Source: Bacteroidetes bacterium QH_10_64_37
GTDB lineage: Bacteria > Bacteroidota > Rhodothermia > Rhodothermales > Salinibacteraceae
Reading direction: 5' to 3'
Assembly: GCA_003023105.1 (NCBI GenBank)
Contig: PXSZ01000033.1
Coordinates: 1 to 26,891, forward strand
Length of the DNA: 26,891 nt
In this document: in pieces, positions 1-8,642 of the stretch
Numbering within the stretch: position 1 is the first letter of the stretch
Layout: every line of letters begins with the position of its first letter
Program-made: the position numbers and the translations under genes
The notes under the pieces: generated by a model
What the model saw: only the letters and a program-made list of their open reading frames with translations
Told to the model about the DNA's origin: nothing
The model's database searches: none

Positions 1-20
1 ATGACCTCGCTCTCGCTCGG

Positions 21-100
21 CCCCCACTACAGGGCTCGTTTGGGCACCTTTTTGCGGCTTCGACCACTGTGTCTCGGCTGCACATCAATCCACCAAACAG
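21..100 (-). repeat. Dispersed 80-bp intergenic repeat, copy A
   Basis: Read on the minus strand, this stretch starts CTGTTTGGTGGATTGATG and aligns without gaps to 25467-25546 on the plus strand, with 71 of 80 positions identical by hand count. It begins about 60 bases after the priA stop codon and runs in the same direction as priA. Shared blocks include CAGCCGAGACACAGTGG and AAGCCGCAAA. No convincing reading frame is shared, so I treat it as a noncoding repeat. The copy may continue past the window edge. Confidence 0.8.
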
Positions 101-162
101 ACTCTCAGTCCTCTAATGGCATCCGGACCTTGGCTGATTCAACTTTCCCTCCAAGGGATCCC

Positions 163-2570
163 CTACAGCACGTCCTGGGCGTCCATGTCGATCGCTACGT
201 GGTAGCCGTTGGGCGGGCTGCCGTGGGCGTCCTGCGCGCGGCGAAGGGCGGCCTGGAGCGGCTGTGCGCCTCCGCTGCGAGACTTGAGGAGAGTGCGATA
301 GCGATACTGCTTCTTCACGCGCTGGATGAAGGCGGGCTCGGGCCCCATCACTTTCACCGATCCTGCCCGGCGGCGCAATCGCTTCGTCCAATTCACCGCG
401 AGGCGCTCTACGCGGTCCTCCCGCGGCCCTCGAAACTCGACGGTCGCCACGTGCCCGAACGGCGGGTAGCCAAGCTCCCGACGTTCGGCGAGGGCCTCTT
501 CGGCAAAGCCTTCGTAGTCGTGCGTCACGGCGTGGCAAAGGGCCGGGTGATCGGGGTTGCGGGTTTGCAGGATCACCTCCCCCTGGAGGTCGGCCCGGCC
601 GGCCCGGCCCGCCACCTGCATGAGGAGCTGAAACGTGTGCTCCTCGGCGCGGAAGTCGGGGAAGAGAAGGCCCACGTCCGCGTCGACCACCCCCACCTGC
701 GGAATCGGCGCAGGATCTCGTGGTGGCCGTGTTTCCGGCGGGTCGTGTCGCGGTCCATGCGGAGAATGGTGGCGTTGGGAACCACCGACTCCAGTTCCGT
801 CTCCACGCGCTGCGTGCCGACGCCGATCCGGCCCATGTCATCCCCGCCGCACTGCGGGCACTGGCGCGGAATACGGGTGGCATGGCCGCAGTAGTGGCAG
901 CGGAGCTGCTTCCGGCCGTTGCCCCGATGCAGCGTGAGGCTCACCGAACAGTCGCCGCACGACGGGGCCCATCCGCACTCGTCGCACTCCAGCACCGGCG
1001 CGTAGCCTCTGCGATTCTGAAGCAAAATCACTTGCTCGCCCCGTTCTACCCGCTCCCGGATGGCCTCGCGGAGCGGATCGGCCAGGGCGCCCTCCAGCTG
1101 GTGCTTCTTGCGCTGCCGGGTGAGATCGAGGACGCGCACCTTCGGCAGCGTGGCGGTCCGGCCGGACGCGTCGGGCACCCGCTCCGGGAGTTCGAGCCGC
1201 TCGTACTTGCCCCAGCGCGCGTTCATGGTGCTCTCCAGGCTGGGCGTGGCCGAACCGAGGATGCAGACCGCATCGTTCCTGTGGGCGCGCATCACGGCCA
1301 CGTCGCGGGCGTGGTAGCGCGGGGCGGGGTCAAACTGTTTGTACGAGGTCTCGTGCTCCTCGTCCACCACGATGACCCCCAGGTCCTCCAGCGGGGCCAG
1401 GATGGCCGAGCGCGGGCCGATGGCGATTTTGGCGTCGCCCGTGCGCAGCCGGCGCCACGCGTCGTAGCGCTCGCCCATGCTCATCTGCGAGTGGAGGACG
1501 GCGATCTCGTCGTCGAAGTGCGCGCGAAAGCGCTGGACGGTCTGCGGGGTGAGGGCGATTTCGGGGACGAGGATGATGCCGGTGCGCCCCTGCGCCCGCA
1601 CGGCCTTGAGGGCGCGGATGTAGACCTCCGTCTTGCCGCTCCCGGTGATGCCGTGGAGCAGGAAGGTGCCGTAGCGGTGGGCGTCCACGGCCTCGGTGAC
1701 GGCATCGAGGGCCTCCTGCTGGGCGGGAAGCAAGTCGTGATCGGGGGACGGCTCGGGGGGTGGCAGGCCGTCAAGGGGTGAGCGCAGGACCTCCTTCTCC
1801 ACCCGCTCAATCATCCCCTTGTCCACAAGGCTGCGGACGGTGGAGTAGGGCGCGTCGGTCCGCTCCACCACGTCGGCCTGGCGCGGCTCCGGGGTACCCT
1901 GCGCTCGAAAGCCCGCGAGCGCTTCGATGACGGCCTGCTGCTTTTCGCCCCGAAGCTGTTCAATCAGATCCGACGCGGCGCCCTTGTGCTGAAAGGCCGG
2001 AGCAAAGCGGAGGTGCGTCTCCGTCTTGGCCTGTACCCGTTCGTCGGAAAGCGTCGTCTCCATTTCGATCACGCCGTCGGCCGCCAGGCGGCGGATCAGC
2101 GAGAGCGGCACGGCCGGTCCCAGGCGCCTGCGGACGGCCGTCAGGGTCGTTTCCTCGTGTCCGGCCAGGTCGTCGAGCACGGCCCGGCCCACATCATGGT
2201 CGGCCCAGTCGCCCGGATCGACGTCGGTGCGCGTGAGGCGGCGCTGCGTCTCGACGGTCGCGCCGGCGGGGAGGACGGCCTTCAGCGCCTCCCCCCAGCT
2301 ACAGATGTAGTAGTCGGCGATCCACTCCGTGAGATCGAGGAGCTCCGGCGTGCAGACCGGCACGTCGTCGAGCACGTCGAGCACCTCCTTGACCTCGAAG
2401 TCGAGCGTGTCGGACGGCGGCCCCTCGCCCACGATCACGCCGGTGAGGCGCCGGTTGCGGAACGGCACGAGGACGCGCGCTCCCACTTGCGCGAGGTCGG
2501 CCCGGGCGTCCGGCATGCGGTAGGTGTAGGCCTGGTCGAGCGGAAGCGGGAGGACGACGTCGACGGTCAC
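163..2570 (-). pseudogene. priA: Primosomal protein N' (replication restart helicase), with internal deletion and frameshift
   Basis: PriA is a 3'-5' superfamily 2 helicase that reloads the replisome at stalled forks. The N-terminal DNA-binding domain, Walker A (GITGSGKTEVY), the DEEH box, and the zinc cysteines (CDECGWAPSCGDC, then CHYC and CPQC) are all in one frame down to about base 706. The remainder (GVVDADVGLLFPDFRAEEH, then QVAGRAGRADL and the C-terminal domain) is in another frame from about 696 to 163. At the junction, about 22-25 codons expected in this family are absent, including helicase motif V (GTQM..KG.DF). The loss is not a multiple of three. I chose the GTG at 2570 because the family N-terminus (TVDVVLPLPLDQAYTY) follows it directly and upstream sequence belongs to the spacer. 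The THUMP methyltransferase gene lies 128 bases upstream. As written, the product would lack a working second helicase lobe. An assembly error is possible. Confidence 0.9.
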
Positions 2571-2698
2571 GGATGCGGGGAGAATGCTTGTTAAGAACGC
2601 CCCCGCCTCACGTACGGAGCGATTGGGCGTGGGTGCCGAAGACGCGCCTGTGCGGACTCGACCTTCCGCCAGACAGCGCCGCACGAAGACGAGCGGTC

Positions 2699-3820
2699 TC
2701 AGCGTCGCTCCAGTACGAAGATGTGCGGGTAGAGCCCGCCGATCTCGATCACCCGCACGTGGCGGATCGAGAACGCCTCCGTCTCGCGGAGCGCCGTGTT
2801 GAACGGCCCCTCGCGCAATACCAGCATCACGACCGTTCCGCCGGACCGGAGCATCTCGTGCAGCTGCCCCAGGACGCGGCGGTAGAACGGCAGAAAGTCC
2901 ATGCTGCTGGCCATGCGCACGCCGAACGGCGGATTGGTGACGACGAGATCGGCCGCCACATCGTCGAACCGGTCGGCAAGATGCCACACGTCGCCCTCCC
3001 GAATCGTCATCCGATCGGAGCGGCCCGCGCGCTCGATGTTTTTGCGGGCTCCCGCCACGGCCTCTTCGTCCCAGTCGTTGCCGTAGCCGCGCACCTCCGG
3101 CCACAGGTCGGCGGCCTCCAGCAGGATAGTGCCGGAGCCGCAGAAGGGATCGAGCAGCACGTCGGGCGGCTCGTCGAGGTGGGCGAGGCGGAGCAGGGCG
3201 TACGCGACGTTCGCCTTGAGGGCGGCCCGCGGCTGGTAGCCCTCCAACTGCCGTCGGCTCAGGGCCTCCCGCGTGTGCTGCACGCTCACGAGGCAGCGGT
3301 CGTCGTGCACGTCCACCCGCACCTCCACGTCGTAGTCCTCCAAGTCCACAGCGGCGGCGTAGTGGGCGTCGAGCCCCCCGCCGGCCTCCCGTTGCACGTC
3401 GACGCTCGTGAAGTCGTGGTCCCCCTGCCGCACCGTCGTTGCGCGAAAGGTGTCCCCCCTTTCCATCGCGTCCACATCGAGTGCCCTCACAGTGTCGTGA
3501 ATCGTCTGGAGCGCGGCCTCCCCGTCATCGGACAGCGAAAAGGTGTAGAGGGGCGCGAGGACGTGGTGGATCGAGCGCATCCGGCGGGCCACGTCGAGCG
3601 CGGCGTCGGGCGCTGCTTCGACCTCCACGAGGGCATAGCTCTGCAGGCCGAAGGGCGCGTCGTCAGCGTCGGTCACGTCGAGATCTGCTGCCTCCGCCCG
3701 CTCCCGACACTCGTTCACGGCCACGTCCTCCAGTCCCATGTTGACGGTGAAGAGGAGGGGCGTGCGCGCCGTCGAGCGGAGGGACGTGACGGAGACATTG
3801 GAGGAGGGGGGTGACGACAT
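2699..3820 (-). CDS. THUMP-domain class I SAM-dependent RNA methyltransferase (RlmL N-domain/Trm14-like)
   Basis: A 373-residue protein with a THUMP-type RNA-binding region (about residues 60-185) followed by a Rossmann methyltransferase domain. The SAM-binding motif DPFCGSGT is at about 224-231, and the catalytic NPPFG of N2-guanine or N6-adenine methylases is at about 296-300. The order and length match the COG0116 family, which methylates guanines in 23S rRNA or in tRNA acceptor stems. Which RNA it modifies cannot be told from sequence. The ATG at 3820 is followed by a short serine-rich tail before the conserved LLFTVNMGLEDV. It is transcribed toward priA and is divergent from the TlpA-like gene at 3993. 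The enzyme class is certain; the target is not. Confidence 0.9.
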   Translation of the reverse strand: MSSPPSSNVSVTSLRSTARTPLLFTVNMGLEDVAVNECRERAEAADLDVTDADDAPFGLQSYALVEVEAAPDAALDVARRMRSIHHVLAPLYTFSLSDDGEAALQTIHDTVRALDVDAMERGDTFRATTVRQGDHDFTSVDVQREAGGGLDAHYAAAVDLEDYDVEVRVDVHDDRCLVSVQHTREALSRRQLEGYQPRAALKANVAYALLRLAHLDEPPDVLLDPFCGSGTILLEAADLWPEVRGYGNDWDEEAVAGARKNIERAGRSDRMTIREGDVWHLADRFDDVAADLVVTNPPFGVRMASSMDFLPFYRRVLGQLHEMLRSGGTVVMLVLREGPFNTALRETEAFSIRHVRVIEIGGLYPHIFVLERR

Positions 3821-3992
3821 GCGCGGCGGGGAGACGGTGGAAACGTGCAGCGTTCGATTCTACCGAACCGCGAGGGACGGGGTTCGCAGAGCGGTTCGGA
3901 CAAGCGACCGGGAACGGGAGAGACTGGAACGTGATTTGGAGCGCGTAAGTTGATGTACGGGCGCGCTCGAAACCGATCTCTTTGCATGTCTT

Positions 3993-4550
3993 ATGGAGAT
4001 TCCAAACTGGTTTTGGTCACTACTTGCCGGCGCGCTCATCGTGGTCGTCCTCGCGGGCGTCAGCACCGCGTTTCAGTCGGAGTCCGCGCCCGCATGGGCC
4101 ACATCCGAGATGACCTCGGACGAGGCGCCCAACTTTGCCCTCAAAACGCTGGACGGAGACACCTTTCGTCTTAAAGAATACCGGGGGGAGGTGGTGGTCC
4201 TTAACTTCTGGGCCACCTGGTGCCCGCCGTGTCGAAAAGAGATCCCAACGTTCGTAAAACTCCAGCGCGAGCTGGGCGATCAGGGATTGCAGTTCATCGG
4301 GATTGCGCTGGAGCGGAGCGCCGGGCCGAAAAAGGTGCGGACCTTCGCCGAAAAGATGAACATCAACTACCCCGTGGGGATGGGCACCGGACGCATTGCG
4401 CAGAAGTACGGTGGCGTGCGCGGGATCCCTCGGACGTTCATCATCGGCCCGAAGGGAACGCTCCAGGGCCACATTCCGGGGATGGCCACCGAGTCGATGC
4501 TCCGGCCGGGGCTGGAGAAGCTGCTGCAGAAAACCTCGGCGGGCGGATAA
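3993..4550 (+). CDS. TlpA/ResA-like membrane-anchored thiol-disulfide oxidoreductase
   Basis: A 185-residue protein with one N-terminal hydrophobic segment (about 7-26) that should anchor it in the inner membrane, facing the periplasm, followed by a thioredoxin fold. The redox motif WCPPC lies at about 76-80, and the cis-proline region GIPRTFIIG near 150. Proteins of this type reduce disulfides in apocytochromes or other exported proteins; the partner here is unknown. The chosen ATG gives MEIPNWFW and the membrane segment; no better start is visible. A degraded C-terminal piece of a second redoxin lies directly downstream (4551-4744), which suggests a former tandem pair. Confidence 0.9.
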   Translation: MEIPNWFWSLLAGALIVVVLAGVSTAFQSESAPAWATSEMTSDEAPNFALKTLDGDTFRLKEYRGEVVVLNFWATWCPPCRKEIPTFVKLQRELGDQGLQFIGIALERSAGPKKVRTFAEKMNINYPVGMGTGRIAQKYGGVRGIPRTFIIGPKGTLQGHIPGMATESMLRPGLEKLLQKTSAGG

Positions 4551-4744
4551 CCATCGGCGCGCAGCCCGTCGCAGTCCTTGAACGAAAGCCCCTGCCTCAT
4601 GTCCGAACCAGAGTCATCGTCCCGCAGATCGCCACCCCGTCCGTGGCAGCCCGCCACGTTCCAGGCGAGGGGGTGCCCCGCACCCACGTGATCGACCAGC
4701 AAGGCCGCATTCGCTACCGCCACAGCGGCGCGCTCCTGAAGTGA
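4551..4744 (+). pseudogene. Remnant of a second TlpA-like redoxin (C-terminal piece)
   Basis: Immediately after the TlpA-like stop codon, another frame reads through to a stop at 4744 and ends with GEGVPRTHVIDQQGRIRYRH. This is the cis-proline strand and final beta-hairpin of a TlpA/AhpC-type redoxin, comparable to GIPRTFIIGPKG in the intact neighbour. There is no start codon, no CxxC motif and no N-terminal half. The recognisable homology covers about the last 30 residues. The simplest reading is a decayed or truncated paralogue left after a tandem duplication. It is probably not translated. Confidence 0.65.
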
Positions 4745-4953
4745 GCGCTGCGGGGAGCACTGGAGACGCCGGCGAACGAGTCGGCACCCCAAACTTCCGG
4801 TCCGTGAAGAGGTAGATTTGGCACTTCGATGGCGAGGAGAGGCGTTCCCAGCACCCGACTCCCAAGACCGTCCCGCTGTCCCAACGGGATCTGCAGGCAT
4901 CCGGAGGCGTTATAACGTTTGTTCAACACTCCCTCACCTATCGGAGACGCGAC

Positions 4954-5178
4954 ATGCCCGACGCACTGAAGGTCCGCAAGATCGGAAATTCGCTCGGTGT
5001 CATTCTCCCCCACTCGACGCTGGAGGATCTCGACGTGGACGAAGGGGACGAGCTCTTCACCGTCCAGACGCCGGAGGGCCTTCACCTGACGCCGTACGAC
5101 CCCGAATTTGCTGAAGCGATGGAGGACGCACGAGAATTCATGCGTACCCATCGAAATGCCTTCCGCCGGCTTGCCTGA
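4954..5178 (+). CDS. AbrB/MazE-type antitoxin, partner of the downstream Doc toxin
   Basis: A 74-residue protein with the swapped-hairpin AbrB/SpoVT fold: VRKIGNSLGVILP followed by LDVDEGDELFTVQTPEG is the typical DNA-binding half (about residues 5-48). The acidic and helical C-terminus (about 50-74) is where such antitoxins bind their toxin. It ends 6 bases before the Doc start codon, which indicates one transcript. In type II systems the antitoxin neutralises the toxin and represses the shared promoter, so the 209 bases upstream (4745-4953) probably hold the operator. The pairing of an AbrB-type protein rather than Phd with Doc is seen here by position; function is inferred. Confidence 0.85.
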   Translation: MPDALKVRKIGNSLGVILPHSTLEDLDVDEGDELFTVQTPEGLHLTPYDPEFAEAMEDAREFMRTHRNAFRRLA

Positions 5179-5184
5179 TGACCA

Positions 5185-5586
5185 ATGGCTGACCCGAAGG
5201 ACGACGAGCCGACGTGGCTCACGAAGAAGTTCGTGCTGTCGTTGCATGCCGAAACCCTCCACCAATTTGGGGGAACGACGGGGCTCCGCGATGAAGGACG
5301 CCTCGAAGGAGCACTCCACCGACCACGCAATCTATACGCGTACGCGGATCCGTCGCGCTTCGAACTCGCAGCGGCGTACTGCCACGGCATTGTTCGGAAT
5401 CATCCCTTCGTCGACGGAAACAAGCGAACGGGCCTTTTGGCCGCCCGGGCGTTTCTGTTCCGAAATGGATACCGGCTCGATCCCGACGAGGCCGAAATGG
5501 TTCAGATTGTGGAACGAGTGGCGGCCGGAGAGGTGAGTGAAGAGGAGCTCGCTCAGTGGATTGAACAAAACACCGATCCTCGGTAG
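5185..5586 (+). CDS. doc: Doc-type death-on-curing toxin (Fic fold)
   Basis: A 133-residue protein carrying HPFVDGNKRTGL at about 73-84, the Doc version of the Fic motif. The lysine in GNKR distinguishes Doc from AMP-transferring Fic proteins. Characterised Doc phosphorylates elongation factor Tu and stops translation. The N-terminal block LHAETLHQFGGTTGLRDEGR matches the family, and the length is normal. The ATG at 5185 is preferred over an ATG at 5177 that overlaps the antitoxin stop and reaches a stop after four codons. The active-site histidine, aspartate, asparagine and arginine are all present, so the toxin looks intact. The amidohydrolase gene starts 5 bases later. Confidence 0.9.
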   Translation: MADPKDDEPTWLTKKFVLSLHAETLHQFGGTTGLRDEGRLEGALHRPRNLYAYADPSRFELAAAYCHGIVRNHPFVDGNKRTGLLAARAFLFRNGYRLDPDEAEMVQIVERVAAGEVSEEELAQWIEQNTDPR

Positions 5587-5591
5587 GCCCG

Positions 5592-7325
5592 ATGCAATGC
5601 TCTTCGCTCTCCCGCTGGATTCTCGTCGTTGCCTTCCTTCTGTCGTGGGGAGGGTCCTCGAATGCCCAGCCCACCGCCCTCGTCGGCCCCACGGCTCTCA
5701 ACCCGGCCGACTCGACGGTCATCGAGAACGCGACGGTCATGTGGAAGGACGACCGGATCGTGGCGGTCGATTCCTCGTCGGAGGTGTCGGTGCCGGAGGA
5801 GACAACCGTCCACAAGATGCCCGATAAATACGTGATGCCGGGGCTCGTCGACGGGCACGTCCACTTCTTCCAGAGCGGCGGGCTCTACACGCGCCCCGAC
5901 ATCATCGACCTGCGCGCCGTGCGGCCGTATGCCGAGGAGCTGCGCCGCATCAAAGAGCGCCTGCCCGACACCTTCCGCCGCTACCTGCGCAGCGGGGTGA
6001 CGAGCGTGGTGGACGTGGGCGGGCCGATGTGGAACCTTGAGGTGCGCGCCCGCGCCGGCACCACGGCCACGGCGCCGACCGTCGTGACCGCCGGGCCGCT
6101 CATTTCCAGCGTGTCGCGCCCGTCGTTGGACACCGGCGACCCGCCCATCCTGAAGATCACGACGCCCCAGGCCGCTCGCGCAGAGGTGCAGGAGCAGGTC
6201 GACGCCGGGGTGGATCTCATCAAGATCTGGTACATCGTGGGCCCCAACGAGACGCCTGCCGACTACCGGCCCGTGGTGGAAGCGACGGTGGACGAGGCGC
6301 ACGCCGCCGGAAAACGCGTGGCCGTCCACGCGACCGAGCTGGAAACCGCCCGCACTGCCGTCGAGGCCGGGGCCGACATCCTCGTCCACAGCGTCTCCAA
6401 CGAGCCGGTGGACGAGGCCTTCGTTCAGCTCCTGCTGGAGAATGATGTGATCTACACACCGACCCTCATGGTGGGCGAGCGCTACCGGGAGACGTTTGCC
6501 CAGCAGCTCGATCTGACGACGGGGGAACACCACATCGGGCAGAAGAACGTGATCGCCTCGCTGTTCGACCTGCGCACGCTCCCTGACTCGCTCGTGCCTG
6601 CCAGAATCCGCCAGCGCATCGAGCAGGCGCCCACGGTTCCCTCCGACACCACGGCGATGCGCACCCTGAAGCGCCTTCACGGCGCCGGCGTTTCCATCGC
6701 TGCGGGCACCGACGCGGGCAACATCGGCACGCCCCACGGCCCGGCCCTCTTCCGCGAGTTTGAGCTCATGCGGACGGCCGGGCTCACGCCCCGAGAGATC
6801 CTCGCCACGGCGACCGCCGGGGGAGCGCGGCTCATGGGCCGCGACGACCTGGGGCAGCTTACACCCGGGATGCAGGCCGACCTGGTGGTGCTCGACAAAA
6901 ACCCCTTCGCGGACATCTCGAACACGTCTTCCATCCATCGAGTCGTCAAGGACGGCCGCGTGTTGACGCCGGACACTCTGACGCCGCGTCCGCCGGAGGC
7001 CGTCGTGCAGCAAAGCGCCAATGCCTTCAACGCCCGGGACCTCGGCGGCTTTCTCGACGCCTTCGCCCCCGAGGTGAAGGTGTACGCGCATCCGGATTCT
7101 CTGGTAACGGACGGGCGAGACGGGCTTCGAAAACAGTACAACTCCGTCTTCGAGACGACGACGACCCTGAACGTGCGCATCCACCACACGGCCCCGATGG
7201 GAAACACCGTCGTCCTCCACGAGACGATTACCGGCGGGCCCGGCTCATCGCCCAACGAACAGGTAGTGCTGTACCACATCGAAGACGGGGCGATCAACCG
7301 GGTGTGGATCGTGCCGAAGGAGTAA
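5592..7325 (+). CDS. Secreted amidohydrolase with C-terminal NTF2/SnoaL-like domain
   Basis: A 577-residue protein. Residues 1-25 form a signal peptide ending SSNAQ. The metal-dependent amidohydrolase domain has all expected ligands: HVH at 89-91, a probable carboxylated lysine at about 211 (DLIKIW), histidines at about 246 (AVHAT) and 266 (LVHSV), and an aspartate at about 374 (GTDAGN). Secreted relatives act as dipeptidases, imidazolonepropionase-like enzymes or organophosphate hydrolases; the substrate is not predictable here. From about 470 to the end there is an added NTF2-like domain (SANAFNARDLGGFLDAFAP). That tail is less usual and could bind ligand or mediate dimer formation. The start lies 5 bases after the doc stop, so it may be co-transcribed with the toxin genes, although a functional link is unlikely. 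Confidence 0.88.
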   Translation: MQCSSLSRWILVVAFLLSWGGSSNAQPTALVGPTALNPADSTVIENATVMWKDDRIVAVDSSSEVSVPEETTVHKMPDKYVMPGLVDGHVHFFQSGGLYTRPDIIDLRAVRPYAEELRRIKERLPDTFRRYLRSGVTSVVDVGGPMWNLEVRARAGTTATAPTVVTAGPLISSVSRPSLDTGDPPILKITTPQAARAEVQEQVDAGVDLIKIWYIVGPNETPADYRPVVEATVDEAHAAGKRVAVHATELETARTAVEAGADILVHSVSNEPVDEAFVQLLLENDVIYTPTLMVGERYRETFAQQLDLTTGEHHIGQKNVIASLFDLRTLPDSLVPARIRQRIEQAPTVPSDTTAMRTLKRLHGAGVSIAAGTDAGNIGTPHGPALFREFELMRTAGLTPREILATATAGGARLMGRDDLGQLTPGMQADLVVLDKNPFADISNTSSIHRVVKDGRVLTPDTLTPRPPEAVVQQSANAFNARDLGGFLDAFAPEVKVYAHPDSLVTDGRDGLRKQYNSVFETTTTLNVRIHHTAPMGNTVVLHETITGGPGSSPNEQVVLYHIEDGAINRVWIVPKE

Positions 7326-7448
7326 CTTGCCAATGGGACCGAGAGACGGGCTGCGTTCAATCTTGAAGCGGTTCCGTTCCGAAACGCCGCCGTCATAGAA
7401 GTCACCGTCGCGGTCACTCCAGCGCGAGCGCGATCTGCATGGGGGCGC

Positions 7449-8642
7449 TCACGGCACCCGGGTGATGTGGGCGGTGCCCGATTCGTTCTCGGGCACGGAG
7501 CCGATGAGGGCGATCCGGCCGTCCAGGTCGAGCGCGGCGCCGAAATGTACCATGCCGAGATCGAGAATCGTTCGCTCCCGCCATCCCCCCCTCTCCCGAC
7601 GGTGGAAGACGTAGACGACGCGGTCGATGTTGATCTCGTTGCCGAGCTGCTCGTCGTAGCCCGTAATCAGCGCCCGCCGGCCGTGCACGGACACTGCTGA
7701 GCCGAAGGCCCCGGACTCATACGGGATCGACGGGCGAAGCGTCGTGGACCGGGTCCAGGTCGTGTCTCCCCGAGTGTACACGGTCGCCCCTCCCGCCCCC
7801 TCGTCCCCGGCCCGGTTCTCCCCTACGACCAGTGTGGAGGCGTGGAGGTCGAGGTCAATGAAAAACGCGTCGATGCCCGTCAGATGCGCATCTTCCCGCC
7901 AGCGGGGAGTCGTCGGATCGTGCCGAAAGACGTAGACGGACCCCGGCTCTCGGTCGAAGAAAGTGGACGCCGCCACGGCCAAGTGCGGGCCGTCGAGCGC
8001 CACGTCGCCCCCGAGGCTGCCGGACTGGAGACTGTGTGTGGCCTTCAACCGGGCTGTTCGGGTCCACGTCTCGGTCGTCGGGGCGTACTCGAAGACGTAC
8101 ACGGCACCGCTGTACGCGCCCTCCGGATTCCCGGAGGTGCTCACAGCGGCCCGATTGCCATCGAGCGCCACACCCGCCGCGAAGAGGCCTTCCTTCTGAT
8201 CCGGGCGGCCGGTGAGGCGGGCCGTCTGCTGCCATGTGCCCCCCGTCGAGCGCTCAAAGACGTACGCTGCGTTTTCGCCCTCACCGGCAAAGTGCTCGCT
8301 CGACGCGCTCACCAGGATGCGCGAGCCGCTGAGCGCCACGTCGGCCCCAAAGAACACCTTGGCCCGGCAGGGTTGGGGGACGAGGTGGGCGGTGAGGACC
8401 CACGACGTGACCAGCGGCCCGGGTCGGCGCTCGTAGACGAACACGGCGCCCGCATCCTTTCCACACACCGTGGCTCCGCTGGCCCCCACGACGGCAATCG
8501 AGTCGTCGATGGCGACGGATACGCCGAAGGAGGCGGCCTCGAGCGTGTCGGGGCGGGGCAGTGCCTCGATCTGGGCGGAGGCCTCAAGGGGGACGAGCCC
8601 GACGAGAAGGCCGACGAGGAGAAGGAGACGAGGGCGAAGCAT
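7449..8642 (-). CDS. Secreted FG-GAP-like beta-propeller protein
   Basis: A 397-residue protein starting at the ATG at 8642, which gives a clean signal peptide (MLRPRLLLLVGLLVGLVP, ending EASAQ). The upstream in-frame start at 8693 would spoil it. The mature part is built of about seven repeats of roughly 50 residues, of the type 'GVSVAIDDSIAVVGA ... VFVYER', each with alternating 'VALDG..AVS' and 'YVF.' strands. This resembles integrin-alpha FG-GAP propeller repeats of bacterial cell-surface proteins. No catalytic motif is visible. Likely exported or outer-surface. Function unknown; carbohydrate or protein binding is possible. It is convergent with the amidohydrolase gene (123-base gap). Confidence 0.82.
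   Translation of the reverse strand: MLRPRLLLLVGLLVGLVPLEASAQIEALPRPDTLEAASFGVSVAIDDSIAVVGASGATVCGKDAGAVFVYERRPGPLVTSWVLTAHLVPQPCRAKVFFGADVALSGSRILVSASSEHFAGEGENAAYVFERSTGGTWQQTARLTGRPDQKEGLFAAGVALDGNRAAVSTSGNPEGAYSGAVYVFEYAPTTETWTRTARLKATHSLQSGSLGGDVALDGPHLAVAASTFFDREPGSVYVFRHDPTTPRWREDAHLTGIDAFFIDLDLHASTLVVGENRAGDEGAGGATVYTRGDTTWTRSTTLRPSIPYESGAFGSAVSVHGRRALITGYDEQLGNEINIDRVVYVFHRRERGGWRERTILDLGMVHFGAALDLDGRIALIGSVPENESGTAHITRVP

Noticed and set aside
7326..7448. Minus-strand frame ending AVSAPMQIALALE after the FG-GAP gene
   Set aside because: Too short, without a start codon or family match; probably chance in GC-rich sequence.
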